NCBI RefSeq assembly: GCF_009730915.1
Contig: NC_052489.1
Coordinates: forward strand, 30,187,916-30,251,915
Length of the DNA: 64,000 nucleotides
Direction: 5' to 3'
Origin: Dioscorea cayenensis subsp. rotundata
Lineage: Eukaryota; Streptophyta; Magnoliopsida; Dioscoreales; Dioscoreaceae
The translations under genes and the position numbers were made by a program. Each line of letters begins with the position of its first letter. Position 1 is the first letter of the stretch. Positions 51,445-63,963 of this stretch are shown in pieces. The notes beneath the pieces are model-generated. The model saw nothing but the letters and a program-made list of their open reading frames with translations, was not told where the DNA came from and searched no databases.

Positions 51445-52162
51445 TACACTATCTGTAATATACAATTAAGTTTAATCATTTAATGAGATACCAAAAAAAG
51501 TATAAATTCAATTAATTAACCATACATCAAGGAGGAAGGAAGACATCAGCACAGAAAAAAAAATTTATTTATTTATTTATGTCTTAATTATTTATTTTTG
51601 TTGCATTATATTTTTATTCGTTTTACTAAATCTTTATATTAGTGGAAGTGTTCAAATAAAATAAATTAGTTGTCTATTTAATCTTTTAAACTCACTAAAT
51701 TATGCTATAAACCTTTTTACTAAAGCAGTAAAGCCATTGTCATTAATCATGTTTTCTTGCTATCCTACGTGCAATTAATTAAAAAATAAAGCATCATTGA
51801 TTTTAAGTTTAAATTATAGTTTAAGTGCAAATAATTGTCACCCCACCTATGACACAATGGAATAAATTTAATTACATGCATCAAAAGATATGACAAATGT
51901 AGTAAATTGACATTATTATTATTATTATTATTTGAGAAAAACAATAAGCACTAGAACCCAGGGACGTGCATGCCGATCCACGTACTCTCATCTTACTCAA
52001 GGCATGAGGTTCAATCCCGAGATTCTCCTGAAACGAACGTCCTATGTAAGGGACCTTGATACCAATTGATCCCAAAGGTCGTTGGTAAATTGCATTATTA
52101 TGTAGTAATAAAATACACACAAATTTACACTAGTGTAAATTAATATATCTAATAAATTCAAT
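51445..52162. other. AT-rich spacer after the MULE
   Basis: No gene. A tRNA-like GAGGTTCAATCCCGAGA patch at about 52005 could be a SINE-derived fragment. The last part is the 3' flank of the PPR gene. Confidence 0.5.
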
Positions 52163-54420
52163 TCACCAATACCCCATACAAGAACAAGATCCACCAAGAA
52201 AATGGTGAAACCTGTTCCTATCTCTAACAATGATCTCCCTGTCCTCCAATTCAGACACCAACTCCATCACTCTATGACAATCACTGCAAATTCTCAAGTT
52301 CTTCACAATTCTAATAGGAAACAACTTCCCCTTCTTAGAACTTATAAGAGCAAAACACATTGCAAGCTTCTCACTATGGCCCATACAAAGCCTCTTCCTT
52401 TTCCTCTTCATCCAAGTTCCTCAGCAATGCGCCAGTGTCTGGCTTGTATCCCTTTAGCTTGAGCTTCTCCATCAGCGCATCAATGGCTGCATATATCTCA
52501 TCAGACCTTGGATGTAGCTTATCTCCAGCAGTGAACTCATGGAGCACTCCATCTATCTCTACAGTGCTACAACCTGGCACTTTTTTCACATTGTGTTCTC
52601 TCATTTGAGCTCTCACCTTCTCAACATCCTCCCATTTTCCTTGTGATGCATATACATTAGAGAGTAATACATAGTTACCATCATGTCTTGAGTCTAATTG
52701 TAGAAGTTGTCCTGCTGCCTCTTCAGCAAGCTCGACATCGTGCTGGTTCCTGCATGCAGCCAGCAATGCTGCCCAGACTACAGAGTCTGGTTTTATCGGC
52801 ATTATCTTAATGAACTTGTAAGCTTCCTTCAATCGCCCTGCACGACCGAGAAGATCAATGACACATCCATAATGTTCTAGTCGCGGTACAATGTTATACT
52901 GCCTTTGCATTGATTTGAATAGCTTTAATCCCTCATCAACCAGTCCAGCATGACTGCATGCATTCAGCAAGCCAATGTATGTAATGTCATTGGGCATAAT
53001 GCCATTCTTTTCCATTGAAGAGAAGAGATTTAGTGCCTCATTTCCTTTTCCATGAATTGCCAATGCATTGATCATTGCATTCCATGATGTCAAATGCTTC
53101 TCTTCCATTTCTAAGAACAAGCGGCGGGAACAGTTCAAGTCACCGCATTTCGCATACATGTCAATGAGGGCTGTTGTTAAGAAGATGTCAGACTGTATTT
53201 TGTTCTCCTGAATGAAAGTGTGGATTTGCTCTCCTTGAGAAAGAACACCTGTTTGGGAGCAGGCGTCAATCAAACTCACCATTGTCATGCCATCGGGCCT
53301 CACACCTTGCATCGACCGAAACAATTCAATCGCTTGGGCTGGTCTCTGATTCTGAGAATACCCAGCAATCATAGCATTCCATGCAATCAAATCCTTGTCA
53401 TGAATTCCATCAAACACTCTCCGCGCATCATCAATCCTGCCAATCTTAGCATACAAACTCAGTAAAGCAGTTGAAACTTTGAGTTGAAGTCATTGATTTT
53501 GCCAAACATATGATATTCTCGACTAGAACAACGTCCGGTGATTGAACACTGGCACATGCCGACAAGACCGACAAAATTGTAGTGCAGTCTGGTTTCATCC
53601 CGGCCTCAAGCATCCGAGAGAACACCAGCAACGCCTCATCATGCTTACCATTCTGTGAATACCCAGAAATCAACACGTTCCATGACACCAAACTCCTCTC
53701 AGGCATTTGATCGAACAGCTCTCGCGCAATCTCCATTTCTCCAGCCTTCGCGTGTGCGCTCACCAACGTATTCCAAGAAACAACATCTCGTTGCGGCATT
53801 TCATCGAACACCTTCCTCGCCATCCGCAACTCCCCGGCATTCACCAACCCTGACATCATTATATTCCAAGAGATCGAATCCTTCTTCTCCATTGCTCCAA
53901 AAACACTGATGCCATCCTCACTCTTCCCGCATTTGAAGTACATATCCATGAGAGAGTTTAACACGAAGACGTCGCTGCAGACCTCGGCGCTCTTTGCCAC
54001 GCTCGCGTGCACTTGCCTCGCGAGCTCCACATTGGAAATCCCAACACAAGCTTTGGAAACATAAGGAAAAGTGCGCGCATTGGGAGAAAACCTTCGAGCG
54101 AGCACTTTGCTGGCATAAAACGAGATCGCGAGTTCATGGATGGAGGATTGGACGTAAAGCCTGAGGATGGCGTTGCAGAGGACGATGTCAGGGTCGGGGA
54201 TGGAGTCGAAGATACGAGCGGCGTAGGTTGCGGCGGAGGGAGAGGAGGGGGCGGAGGAGATGAGCTTGGTGATGAGGATGGTGTCGTGGTGTAGGCCTCG
54301 GCGGAAGAGATGGGCATGGATTTGCTTGAGCTGGTGGAGAGGGAAGGTTTTCTGGTCTTTGAGGATGGCCAGAGGAGAAGGAGGAGATGGCGAAGGCTTG
54401 GAAGTGAGTGGGAACGCCAT
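52163..54420 (-). pseudogene. DYW-type PPR protein gene with three single-base frameshifts
   Basis: Single-exon PLS-class pentatricopeptide repeat gene; such proteins bind organelle transcripts, and those with DYW domains perform C-to-U editing. The ATG at 54420 begins MAFPLTSKPSP, a plausible organelle-targeting N-terminus. PPR repeats run over about residues 40-560 (SWNTLVSAHAKAGEME, SWNVLISGYSQNGKHDEAL, AWNAMIAGYSQNQRPAQAIE, SWNAMINALAIHGKGNEAL). E/E+ motifs and a DYW deaminase domain follow, with HSEK, CSDCH and a C-terminal CSCMGYW in place of CSCxDYW. The frame breaks at about 53523 (one G short after CTAG), 53477 (one G short after TCAAAG) and 52380-52382 (GGG, one G too many before HSEK). 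Accounting for these the protein would be about 752 aa. Everything else is intact, so assembly error is as likely as true decay. Confidence 0.9.
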
Positions 54421-54455
54421 TGGAGAACAGTCCTCAGCTTCATTGGAGCTCTGCG

Positions 54456-54500
<45 letters not shown>

Positions 54501-55394
54501 AGTTAAAATTTAATTAATTGGTTTATTTTAAATTAAAATAGTTAATTAAGATATATAGAACATTGCCTTTTTTTTTAAAAAAAAAAAAAATTAAAGACAA
54601 AGTATCAATATATTTTTGGGAAGGTGAATATATAATTAAATTTTTTAAAATTATTTAAGTAAAACAAAGATTTGTGATAACCAACCAGATAGGTAAAGGT
54701 GTTTGTTTCTAAAAAATCTCAAAATCAAACTTGAGTTTTTACTCAAAATGAGCGACATATATATTGATATTGTCGAACTCGTTAAACCCTCACTTTTTGT
54801 CCATTTTCTTATACGAAAAAATTTACATGATAAGTAAAAATGAAAAGTGTATATATTATTATAAAATCTTTTCGATTTTATTAAAGACTGTTTAGATTAA
54901 TAACGTTTTCTAGGTGACTTAAATAGAATTTTGTTCAGATAAGTTAGAAAAAAATATATTATAATATATATTAATTATATATTTTTTAAAAAAGGAATAA
55001 GATAGTTGGGCCAAGTAGTGAGGCCTATATGTGGGCCCAATAATGGGCCTATGAAGGAAAAGCCCAGTTAAAGCAAGAGCTCACAAAACTGTTGCTCCTT
55101 TGGCTGGTTCGCGAGGGAAGCACTGAAGATCAGCGCGAGCCTCGAGCTTCTCCAAATCCCCAAATCCTATTTCATCATCTCCTTTCTTCGATTCACTTCG
55201 CTTCACTCTTTCTAGGGATTTCTCGATCAGCAGCGAGGAGTAGGAGAGGCTTCAGCTCTTGTTATTGCCAAACCTTGAATTTTGTTGATTGAGGAACCCT
55301 AGAAACGAAGGTATAGATTTAATTTTGGAGTTAGGGTTTTTTCTTTTTTAATTGTTTCTTTATTTTGATTTTTCTTAGATTTCTTAGGTTAACA
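54421..55394. other. Divergent promoter region of PPR and RED genes
   Basis: The PPR leader has a (GA)n run at 54459-54496. AT-rich spacer follows. From about 55090 the RED leader begins, with a leader intron at 55311-55387 (AACGAAG|GTATAG to TTCTTAG|GTTAAC) just upstream of its ATG. The telo-box-like ACCCTAGAAAC at about 55297 is in the leader. Confidence 0.6.
54459..54496. repeat. (GA)n microsatellite
   Basis: Nineteen GA units in the PPR leader (CT on the transcribed strand). Confidence 0.96.
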
Positions 55395-58300
55395 ATGTCT
55401 TCGGCGAAGAAGAACTACAAGGAGAAGATGATGCGACGCAAGTATGATGCTTCCCTTGGTTCTCTATCCATCTATTTTGCTATTTAATTTTTCCCACTTT
55501 CTGGGTTTTATTTGTGAGGCTTGGCGGTGTTGATTGGTATGTTGAATTGAATAGTGGAGTTCTTAATCTCATGTTTTTTTTATAGATATTAGACAAAATT
55601 CGTGTATTTTGTTGAAATATGCTGGTTCTTTGTTCTATAATATCTAGTGTGTGAGATTTTATTTTATTTTATTTTATTGTTTTATTCTGGATGGGTCCTT
55701 GTGAGCAATTACTTCCAGTGGAGATATTTGTGGTTCTTTATAGTGATTTTGGCCTCACAACGCTCTAAATGTAATGTTTTTGGAGATTTTTTGGCCAAGA
55801 GTGAATTCATTTGTTCATTGAAGTATTGTTCATTGCAACTTGTCTAGTTTTTCGGAATTTTTAATGTGAAAATTAAGTGCATTTTTACCATTTATTTCTA
55901 CTGCCTTGATGGTTTGAATTGAGTGTCTTGCTTTTGTACAGGGAGGAGAAGCATGAAGAACCAGAAATACCTAAATATCGAGATCGCGCTAAAGAGCGAA
56001 GGGAAGACCAAAACCCTGATTATGAGCCAACAGAGCTGGGCTCATTTCATGCAGTCGCCCCTCCTGGAGCTGCTAACCTAAGGTCAATTTGAAACATGCA
56101 GTTTTTTTGTATATTTGGTTAACTAAACTCGCAAGCTTATGCCGTTTGACTTTCCTTGGTTCTTTTGTTGTGAATGAATCTGTCTGATTCTGACTTTGCA
56201 GGCCAGCTGATGCACATAAGCTATCCATTGAAAATAGCAAATATCTTGGAGGTTGGTCTGTTTCTTGTCTTGTCTTGTTTTCTTTTATAATCTGAAAGTT
56301 GGGCATTCTCTATATGAAGCATAATTGCCATTTGCAGTGTCTCTTTGCATGAAAATGTACTTTTTTTAATTCTCTACTTTTCACATCTAATCTGATTTGC
56401 ATTTACTGTATACCGATTAGGTTTTGTGTCTCCTGTAGTGTTTAGATTCATATTCACTATTTTTCCATAGAAATTTCTCTTGTAATGTTCTCTGTTGACA
56501 AACTTTGATTGTATATATTTTAATTCCTGGTATGCAAGTATACCGACTTGTTCGGAGAGCAAGTCTTTTACAGTTTGTTTTAGCAACTCATCACATTTCT
56601 GAGATCATCAATTTGATGTGTGAATCAGCCCCTGGGAAGTTTTCATGACATCCACATGAAACTTTCAGGGTGTAGCAACAATTTTTGAAACCTTTTTATT
56701 GTATGGCATTTGAATAATGGTATGACATGCTTTTTGAGAAGACTAAAAAGTGAATTAATATTCTCTATGAAAATGTGCTATTTCTCAGGGGATGTCGAGC
56801 ATACACATTTGGTTAAAGGTTTGGATTTTGCTTTGCTTCACAAGGTAAGGAGTGAGATGGAGAAGAAACCAGATGTTGAAGATGAAATTGATGGAAACTC
56901 TAGGTAAATCCAAATGCTAGTAGCTTACTATTAACTTGTTATTTCGTGTATGTGCACATGCGCACGCTTTTATATATTTTTAGTTCATTGTAACTGTCTT
57001 CTAATTTTTGTACATATGAGGATGAATGTGTGCATTAGATATTGCTTTTGGGATAATTAGAGCATATTCCACTTTTATTGTCATTCTTATAAATTCAGAG
57101 TAGTATATAAAATTGTTATCTGCTTATCTTTTCATTGAAGTAGTATTGCATTTCAAATTTGTCCAAAAATCCTATGAAGTGGTTCATCTGTTCACAGCTT
57201 CTTTACATGTTATTATATAAATATGTTTAAATAATGATCTCAACTTGTATAAGCCTGTCTTGAAGTTTGTTTCCATCATGATGCTTGAGGTAGCTAAGGT
57301 TGTTGATAATGAAATTATGGTTCGAATTGGCCTAGATCACATGCAGTGATATCTAAATAAAAGTGTTTGTCTCTATACATTCTGCTGCAGGATCTCTTGG
57401 ATTATTTTGGTGCGAAAGAATCTTTCTTATCATGTGTGACATTTAACTTTCTAAGCTAAATGCTAATTTACACAATATGTTAAGTTTTTTAGATAAGCCA
57501 TTATAGGTGATATACTGATGAAAATACATTGTTCCTCAGATCATCCAAGGAAGATCAGCCAGTGTCCTTTCGAACTGCGACTGCAAAGGTACATTAATTT
57601 AATTTCTTATATTTTGAATTCTGGTCTTCTGACTGTGTTCTTTGATTATAGTCGGTATATCAATGGATTGTCAAGCCACAGAGCACTATCAAGGCTAATG
57701 AGATGTTTCTTCCAGGTAGGATGGCGTTCATTTTCAACATGGTAAGTTGAGCTGTGTTCATTTTAACCTGTGGTCTTATTTTGTCTTTGTTATTCCCTTC
57801 TTTTAGTTTTTATCTTTATTAGTTAAATGCTTCTGCATATTGATCTATATTTGATCTACTGATTTGATAGGACAATAGCTGCTTTTTGGTTTTTACGCTT
57901 GGTGCCATTAAAATCACACATAAATTTTACTGCCACTTAATATTTTTCTTCAGGATACTGGATTTTCTCATGACATCCCTACTACTCTTCATAGAAGTAA
58001 AGCTGATTGCCCTATTCCAGAGGTTCATATTCTATTTTGGTAAACCTTTGATGATGCCATTATGGTTAAATTTGGCTCAGGTCATGAATTTATTTGATGA
58101 TGTAGGAAATGGTTACTGTCAGTGTGGATGGTTCTGTACTTGAGAGAATTTCGAAAATCATGTCTTATCTTCGCCTTGGATCATCTGGAAAGGTTATGAA
58201 GAAAAAGAAAAAGGACAAAGATGTCAAAGGTTTGTTTCTTTTTACAAATTAAGAGCAAGGCATGTTAGTTAGATACTTAGATCTATACGCTGCACTAATT

Positions 58301-60330
58301 GAAAAGGAAATTATCGTCTAACTAAAAAAAATGATATCTAAAAGTTCAACTGCCTGCTTGAAGAATATAATAGTTGTGAAACAGGAAGACAGCCGTTGGT
58401 TCTAACAAATTAAAAAGCTTACTTGATAATGAAGAAATGCTGTATGGTACACTGTAGCTGGGACCAAGCTTCTTTGTCTTCTTTTATTTTATGGGCTTTT
58501 GATCTTTGGGTCAGTTAATTACTTTCTACACATTTCTTGAAATTCAAAATTTTTCAATCTCAAATGTTTGAAGGTGGCCTCTCAAGCAGAGCTCAGTGCT
58601 GTCTCTGACTAAAACACTAATCTAGAAGATAAAATCATTGTCAATATGAGAATCCAGTACCATTGAAACCTTGTGGTGGGCTGCCAGTTTGTGGGCAGGA
58701 AAATAGTTGCTAAGGGACATGTTCTCAAACTGGAATGAGTTTTTTGTAGCTTTTGTGGTGGAGGTTTTAAAGACATATAGCTAGAACAATCATAGTCATT
58801 GTACCAATTTCTTTATTCTCAAGGGATAACAAATTCATTGAAACCAGTGGTTGAACGGTCCATTTCCATATTAAGATTTCAATTTTACTTTTTTCCCCTT
58901 CTTCCAGAAGTATTTTCTTGATGTTGAGTGTGCATTGAAGACAGAAATCGGTGTTGTTTGTTATTACGGGTCTCATCATTATTAATAACATTCCATTTGC
59001 AGGCAAAATTTCCACAGTGGGTAATGGTTATGATGAATTTGAGAAACCTTTGCAGCATCATGATGGTGGCATTTTGGTGAATAAACCAGAAAGAGAGATT
59101 TTGCCACCACCACCTCCTAGGAGAAACAATGGTGATGTGCGGGAGAAACAACCCCTTCCTATTGCAAGAACTGTGGAGGATGACATTTTTGTTGGGGATG
59201 GTATTGACTATGACATTCCCAACAAAGACATGAGTCAGAGCCCAATTTCTGAAGACATGGAAGAGTCCCCAAGAAACAAGGAGAGACAATCTTATTTCAA
59301 CGAACCTGTTTATGGTCCTGTTCCACCTGAAACTGCTCAGGTTTGGGGACAAACTGTGAGTTTCTTCCACAATAGATATTATTTAAGTTCAACTGTAGGT
59401 AAATAATTTCTGATATGCAATAGAATGACTTGGGTGAAGAATATGCTATGGTACTTTTATCCTTTTACTGGTCCAGTGTTTTATACTTCATATTTAGTCA
59501 AAATGTAATAAGTTTTATTATTGCAGAATGGATATGATACTGCCCAAGCTCAAGTGGTGGCTGCCGGTTATCAAGGAGACTGGCAGGATTATCAGTATGC
59601 TGAGCAACTAGCTTATCCAGATCAATACCTCCAGCAGAACATTCAAGAATATGATGCACTAGCTGCAACAAATTTGCTTCAGGATCCTCGCTTTATGACC
59701 CAAGAAGACAAGGATAGAGGCTTAGGGTCTGTTTTTAAGCGAGATGACCAAAGACTTCAACAACTGAGGGAAAAGGATGCTCGAGAAAAAGATCCAAATT
59801 TTATTTCCGAGAGCTACTCAGAATGCTATCCTGGTTATCAGGAGTATAATCGTGAGATTGTGGACAGTGATGATGAAGATGACTTGTCAAAAATGGATAT
59901 GGGTGGCCGGGTAAAGCAATCTCTTTTTAGAAAGATAATTCTGACTCTGAAAATTCTGAATCCATAAATAATTTGTTTTTTGTAACCTTTTTCTATTTTC
60001 CTAAGACTTGGTGTTTTCCTGATGCTAACTTACATGAATGTTGAAATATAGGCCAAAGGTCGCCTTCACCGATGGGACTTTGAGACAGAAGAGGAATGGG
60101 CAACATACAATGAGCAAAAGGAGGCAATGCCAAAGGCTGCATTCCAGTTTGGTGTGAAGATGCAGGATGGCAGGAAGACGAGGAAGCAGAACAAGGATCA
60201 GAAAATTAACAATGAACTGCACAAGATCAATAAAATCCTTGCAAGGAAGAAAGGCGAGCGAGGGGAGGGCAATGATGACGGAGGCGGATACGATGAAGAT
60301 CCACAACCTGCGAAGAAGCTTCGCATTTGA
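55395..60330 (+). CDS. SMU2: RED (IK)/SMU2 spliceosomal protein, 11 exons
   Basis: Plant homologue of human RED (IK), the partner of SMU1 in spliceosome activation; plant SMU2 affects splice-site choice. Coding exons: 55395-55441, 55942-56082, 56202-56251, 56789-56903, 57540-57588, 57652-57741, 57954-58022, 58106-58229, 59003-59355, 59527-59910, 60052-60330. They total 1701 nt, 566 aa, with all phases matching. The N-terminal RED domain has PKYRDRAKERREDQNPDYEP, GLDFALLHKVRSE and FLPGRMAFIFNM. The middle carries an acidic/Pro-rich segment (EREILPPPPPRRN). The C-terminal domain has AKGRLHRWDFETEEEWATYN and KAAFQFGVKMQDGRKTRKQN, then a basic tail PAKKLRI that may help nuclear import. No frame break. 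Confidence 0.96.
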
Positions 60331-61283
60331 AATGGATGTGCCAATTCAAGATTATCTAGTCATAGCATTTTGTTACTTATATCAAGCTTATGTTGAAATC
60401 ACCTGAAATTCCTCTGATGCTTTAAAATTCTCAATATGAAAATGATGCTTGTTTTGTTGGGCATTATTATTTTTTTGTCCCTCTCAGGGTCTCGGATTAT
60501 TTATGATTGTTGTACAACGTGCATGTAAGTAAATACAAGATATTTGTTTCTCTTTATTGACTTAAAAGAGATATTAAAATTATGATCAATAAGATAATGC
60601 CTTTAAGATAGTCAAAACATTCTGATAATCTAAACATGATCTAATCTTTTGGTTGGTCAGGATACTTGATTCTCAGGACAAGTTTCAAAAATATGTGTCT
60701 TTTGAGAATGTGATGTTTGAAACTTATTAGAAAATACACACTTGTTGTTTATATTTAAATTTTAAACAAAAATAATAAAAATGAATAAATAAATAACTAA
60801 ACTACAAAATTAGTTTAAATCTCTAATGGTGAACCCAAAAGAAACACTACAACAAATTTTTCTTAAAGAAAAAAATCATCCTGTCAGGCTAACTAAAATA
60901 TTGAACAGGATTAAATAAAAACAAATAAAATAGCTAAAAAAAAAGGTTTACTTTAATATTAAAAGATAAGGGGAAAAAAACATCCAGCTAAGAAACTACC
61001 GTTTCCATCCATGCCCTTCCCTCCAAATGTTTGGTATTCACGCTTTCAGAGGCGCCAAACGAGGAGCATCGTCACGACCAAGAAAATTAAATTAATTAAA
61101 TAAATAAATTAATTAAAAAAACAAATTAACTAATAGAAGACAACGAATTTATTTAAAAATAAATAAAAATAATTTATATAAAAATTATTAAAAAAAAAAA
61201 CCATTTACCCTAATTTTCGCTTTCCATTGGACAATGAAGAAGAAGAAGAAGAAGAAGAAGAACGAGAGAGAGAGAAAGAGAAG

Positions 61284-61328
<45 letters not shown>

Positions 61329-61337
61329 TTAGAGACG
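60331..61337. other. RED 3' flank and PIP5K leader
   Basis: RED 3' UTR, AT-rich spacer, then a purine-rich PIP5K leader with (GAA)n at 61236-61260 and (GA)n at 61285-61322. The coding frame stays open through the leader (it would read a Glu/Arg-rich stretch), but has no ATG before 61338. Confidence 0.6.
61285..61322. repeat. (GA)n microsatellite in PIP5K leader
   Basis: Near-perfect GA run 16 bases before the chosen start codon, preceded by (GAA)n at 61236-61260. Confidence 0.95.
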
Positions 61338-63963
61338 ATGCACAAGGAGCTCCAGCAGCGCGTCAAGGCCTGGGAGTCCACCATTCGGAAGATGCATGTC
61401 CCGGGCGGTCGCCGCCGGGGCTTCATCTTCTCGGCCACCTCTGTCGCGCCGGCGGACGACGCTGAGTCCGCCGAAACATCTGTTGATGCCGACGGTGAGG
61501 TATCTCGAGTTGAACGGCTTCTTCCTGATGGGGACTTCTACTCCGGCGATTGGCATGGTGGGATGCCGCACGGAATGGGGAAGTATCTCTGGACGGATGG
61601 GTGTATGTACGAGGGGGAGTGGCGCGGTGGGCGGACTACCGGACGGGGGAGGTTCTCGTGGCCGTGTGGTGCGACGTATGAAGGGGAGTTCAAGTCTGGG
61701 TTCATGGATGGTGTTGGGACGTACACGGGTTCGTCCGGGGAGACGTATCGAGGGGGTTGGTCGATGAATCTGAAGCATGGGAGGGGGAGGAAGTCGTACG
61801 CCAATGGAGATCACTACGACGGCGAGTGGCGGTCTGGGGTTTCAGGAAGGGAGCGGGAGGTATGCGTGGGTGAATGGGAATGAGTATGCGGGGCAGTGGC
61901 GGAATGGATTGATGCATGGCCGGGGAGTGCTTGTGTGGTCGGGTGGGGAACTTTATGATGGGGCGTGGGAGGGTGGGGAGCCGAGAGGGAATGGGAGCTT
62001 CCGATGGGCGGATGGGAGCTTGTATGTTGGGTTTTGGAGTAGAGATGAAGGGAATGGGGAGTGGGAGCAGAAGGGAGTGTATTATCCGGCGCCGACGGCG
62101 GCGTCGCCTGCCGCAAGGGATGCACTTGAGGTGTTTGGTGAAATGCTTAGGCAATGCAAGGTGTGTCAGGATGAGGTGATGCCTATTCTACCTTCGCAGA
62201 AGATGATAAATTTGGCAGGAGATGGGAAGGGGAGGAGGAGGGCCTCTGCGGATGCACCTGGTACCACAGTGCGTAGGCCTAATGGAAGGACAAAAACTAT
62301 GGTTTGTATTGATAATGGGTGCAAATGGGAAGCGGATGAAGATGCTGCGAGTCAGAGCACGGAGAGGAGTGCTAATGCATCGGAGGAGATGGGTGGGAGG
62401 TCGGGAAGGAGTGTGGCACCTTTGCGGTGGTCAGGGAGGGAGATGAAGAGACAAGGTGTGACCATTTCCAAGGGGCACAAAAATTATGAGCTCATGCTCA
62501 ATTTACAGCTTGGAATCAGGTATAGCTCTTCTCCTTGTTTTGTTTGGCTTCTTAATTTTCTGGTGTGAAAAATGTTGTTTTTATGATGAGTTTGCGTGGA
62601 GTTTTGTGATGAACTGAACTGTTTGATATTGTTGATACTTGTTTTCATCCTGCTTAGAATAGCTAAACAAGAAGATTTTGCATCCTTGATGATCCATTTT
62701 TCCTTCTCTATGTTATGTGTTTGGCTTTCAGAATCACAGAAAATCTTTTGTCAAGATTTTTTTTTTCCCTGGATGACTGCCCTTTACATTCAGTAGCAAT
62801 TTTTGTTATGATGGTTCAGGCATGCTGTAGGAAAACAAGCTCCGACTGCGTCATTTGATTTGAAAGCATCAGCATTTGACCCAAAAGAGAAAGTTTGGAC
62901 GAGATTCCCACCGGAAGGATCAAAACACACTCCCCCACACCAATCATGCGATTTCAGGTGGAAGGATTACTGCCCTAAGGTGTTCAGGTTAGTTGTCGAG
63001 ACATTTTTATTCTGTCCTTTGTGCAATATATTTGATGTTCTTTTAATACATGATTAACATCGTTTCTTCCATTAATTAATGCTAGGATGCTCCGTAGTTT
63101 ATTCAAGGTCGATACAGCTGATTATATGCTTTCTATCTGTGGAAATGATGCCCTTCGGGAACTCTCATCACCAGGCAAAAGTGGAAGCTTCTTTTACCTG
63201 ACAAATGATGACCGGTATATGATAAAGACAGTGAAGAAGGCTGAAGTCAAAGTGAGTTTCTTGATTGTCATTGATTTTTCCCAGTTTAAGAGTATAGTTT
63301 ATGAGTTAATTGTTGTTATGCAGGTGCTTCTGAAGATGCTTCCAGCCTATTACAATCATGTTCGTTCCTATGAAAATACTTTGGTAACCAAATTCTATGG
63401 TCTGCATTGTGTGAAAGTAACTGGATCGAATCAGAAGAAGGTTAGGAACATGTGAATGTTTCATTATCTGTCGGTTGTAAATGGCTATATTAAATGCACA
63501 AACCTGAGATCTTCTGCTTTCTTTCTTCTGCTTCAATCAGGTTCGTTTTGTCATAATGGGAAATTTGTGCTGCACAGAGTATTCTATTCACCGTCGTTAT
63601 GATCTCAAAGGCTCTTCCCATGGCCGGACTACTGAGAAGCCTGATGTGGAAATTGATGAGAACACTACTTTGAAAGACCTTGACCTCACTTTCGCATTCA
63701 GACTGCAAAAAAATTGGTTCCAAGAATTCGAAAGGTAGGTAAGGTCTGATTTTTTTGCCTATGTATCTATCTTAAAAGCCATTATAAAGTCCCAGTCTTA
63801 TGACCTTGACAAACATGTGCCTTTTGCAGGCAAATTGATAAAGACTGTGAATTTCTAGAACAAGAGAAAATCATGGACTACAGTCTATTGGTCGGCATTC
63901 ACTTTAGAGACTCATTGTCCAATGATGCAACATCAACTGATAATTATTCTCAAACATCAACAA
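61338..63963 (+). CDS. PIP5K: MORN-repeat phosphatidylinositol-4-phosphate 5-kinase (partial, one frameshift)
   Basis: Plant subfamily-B PIP5K makes PtdIns(4,5)P2 at the plasma membrane. Exons seen: 61338-62519, 62820-62987, 63086-63251, 63324-63440, 63541-63734, 63830 to about 63963 (donor ACAA|GTTAGA; reading on gives an immediate TAG). The rest lies beyond the window. Eight MORN repeats of 23 residues start at about residue 68 ([32 protein letters not shown] and so on). The kinase domain follows [20 protein letters not shown], with the nucleotide loop [31 protein letters not shown] and the catalytic [12 protein letters not shown]. In repeat 5, TTT at 61840-61842 has one T too many: the frame before it ends at 61883, while the frame after it carries MORN repeats 5-8 and the kinase. 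Either assembly error or a recent null. Several long antisense ORFs here are codon-bias shadows. Confidence 0.94.

Noticed and set aside
53958-54443. 161-codon alternative-frame ORF over the PPR N-terminus.
   Set aside because: Ser/Pro-rich shadow of the PPR frame; the PPR reading has clear repeats.
61329-62154. Several long antisense ORFs opposite PIP5K exon 1.
   Set aside because: They mirror the GC-rich MORN codons in other frames; no motifs of their own.
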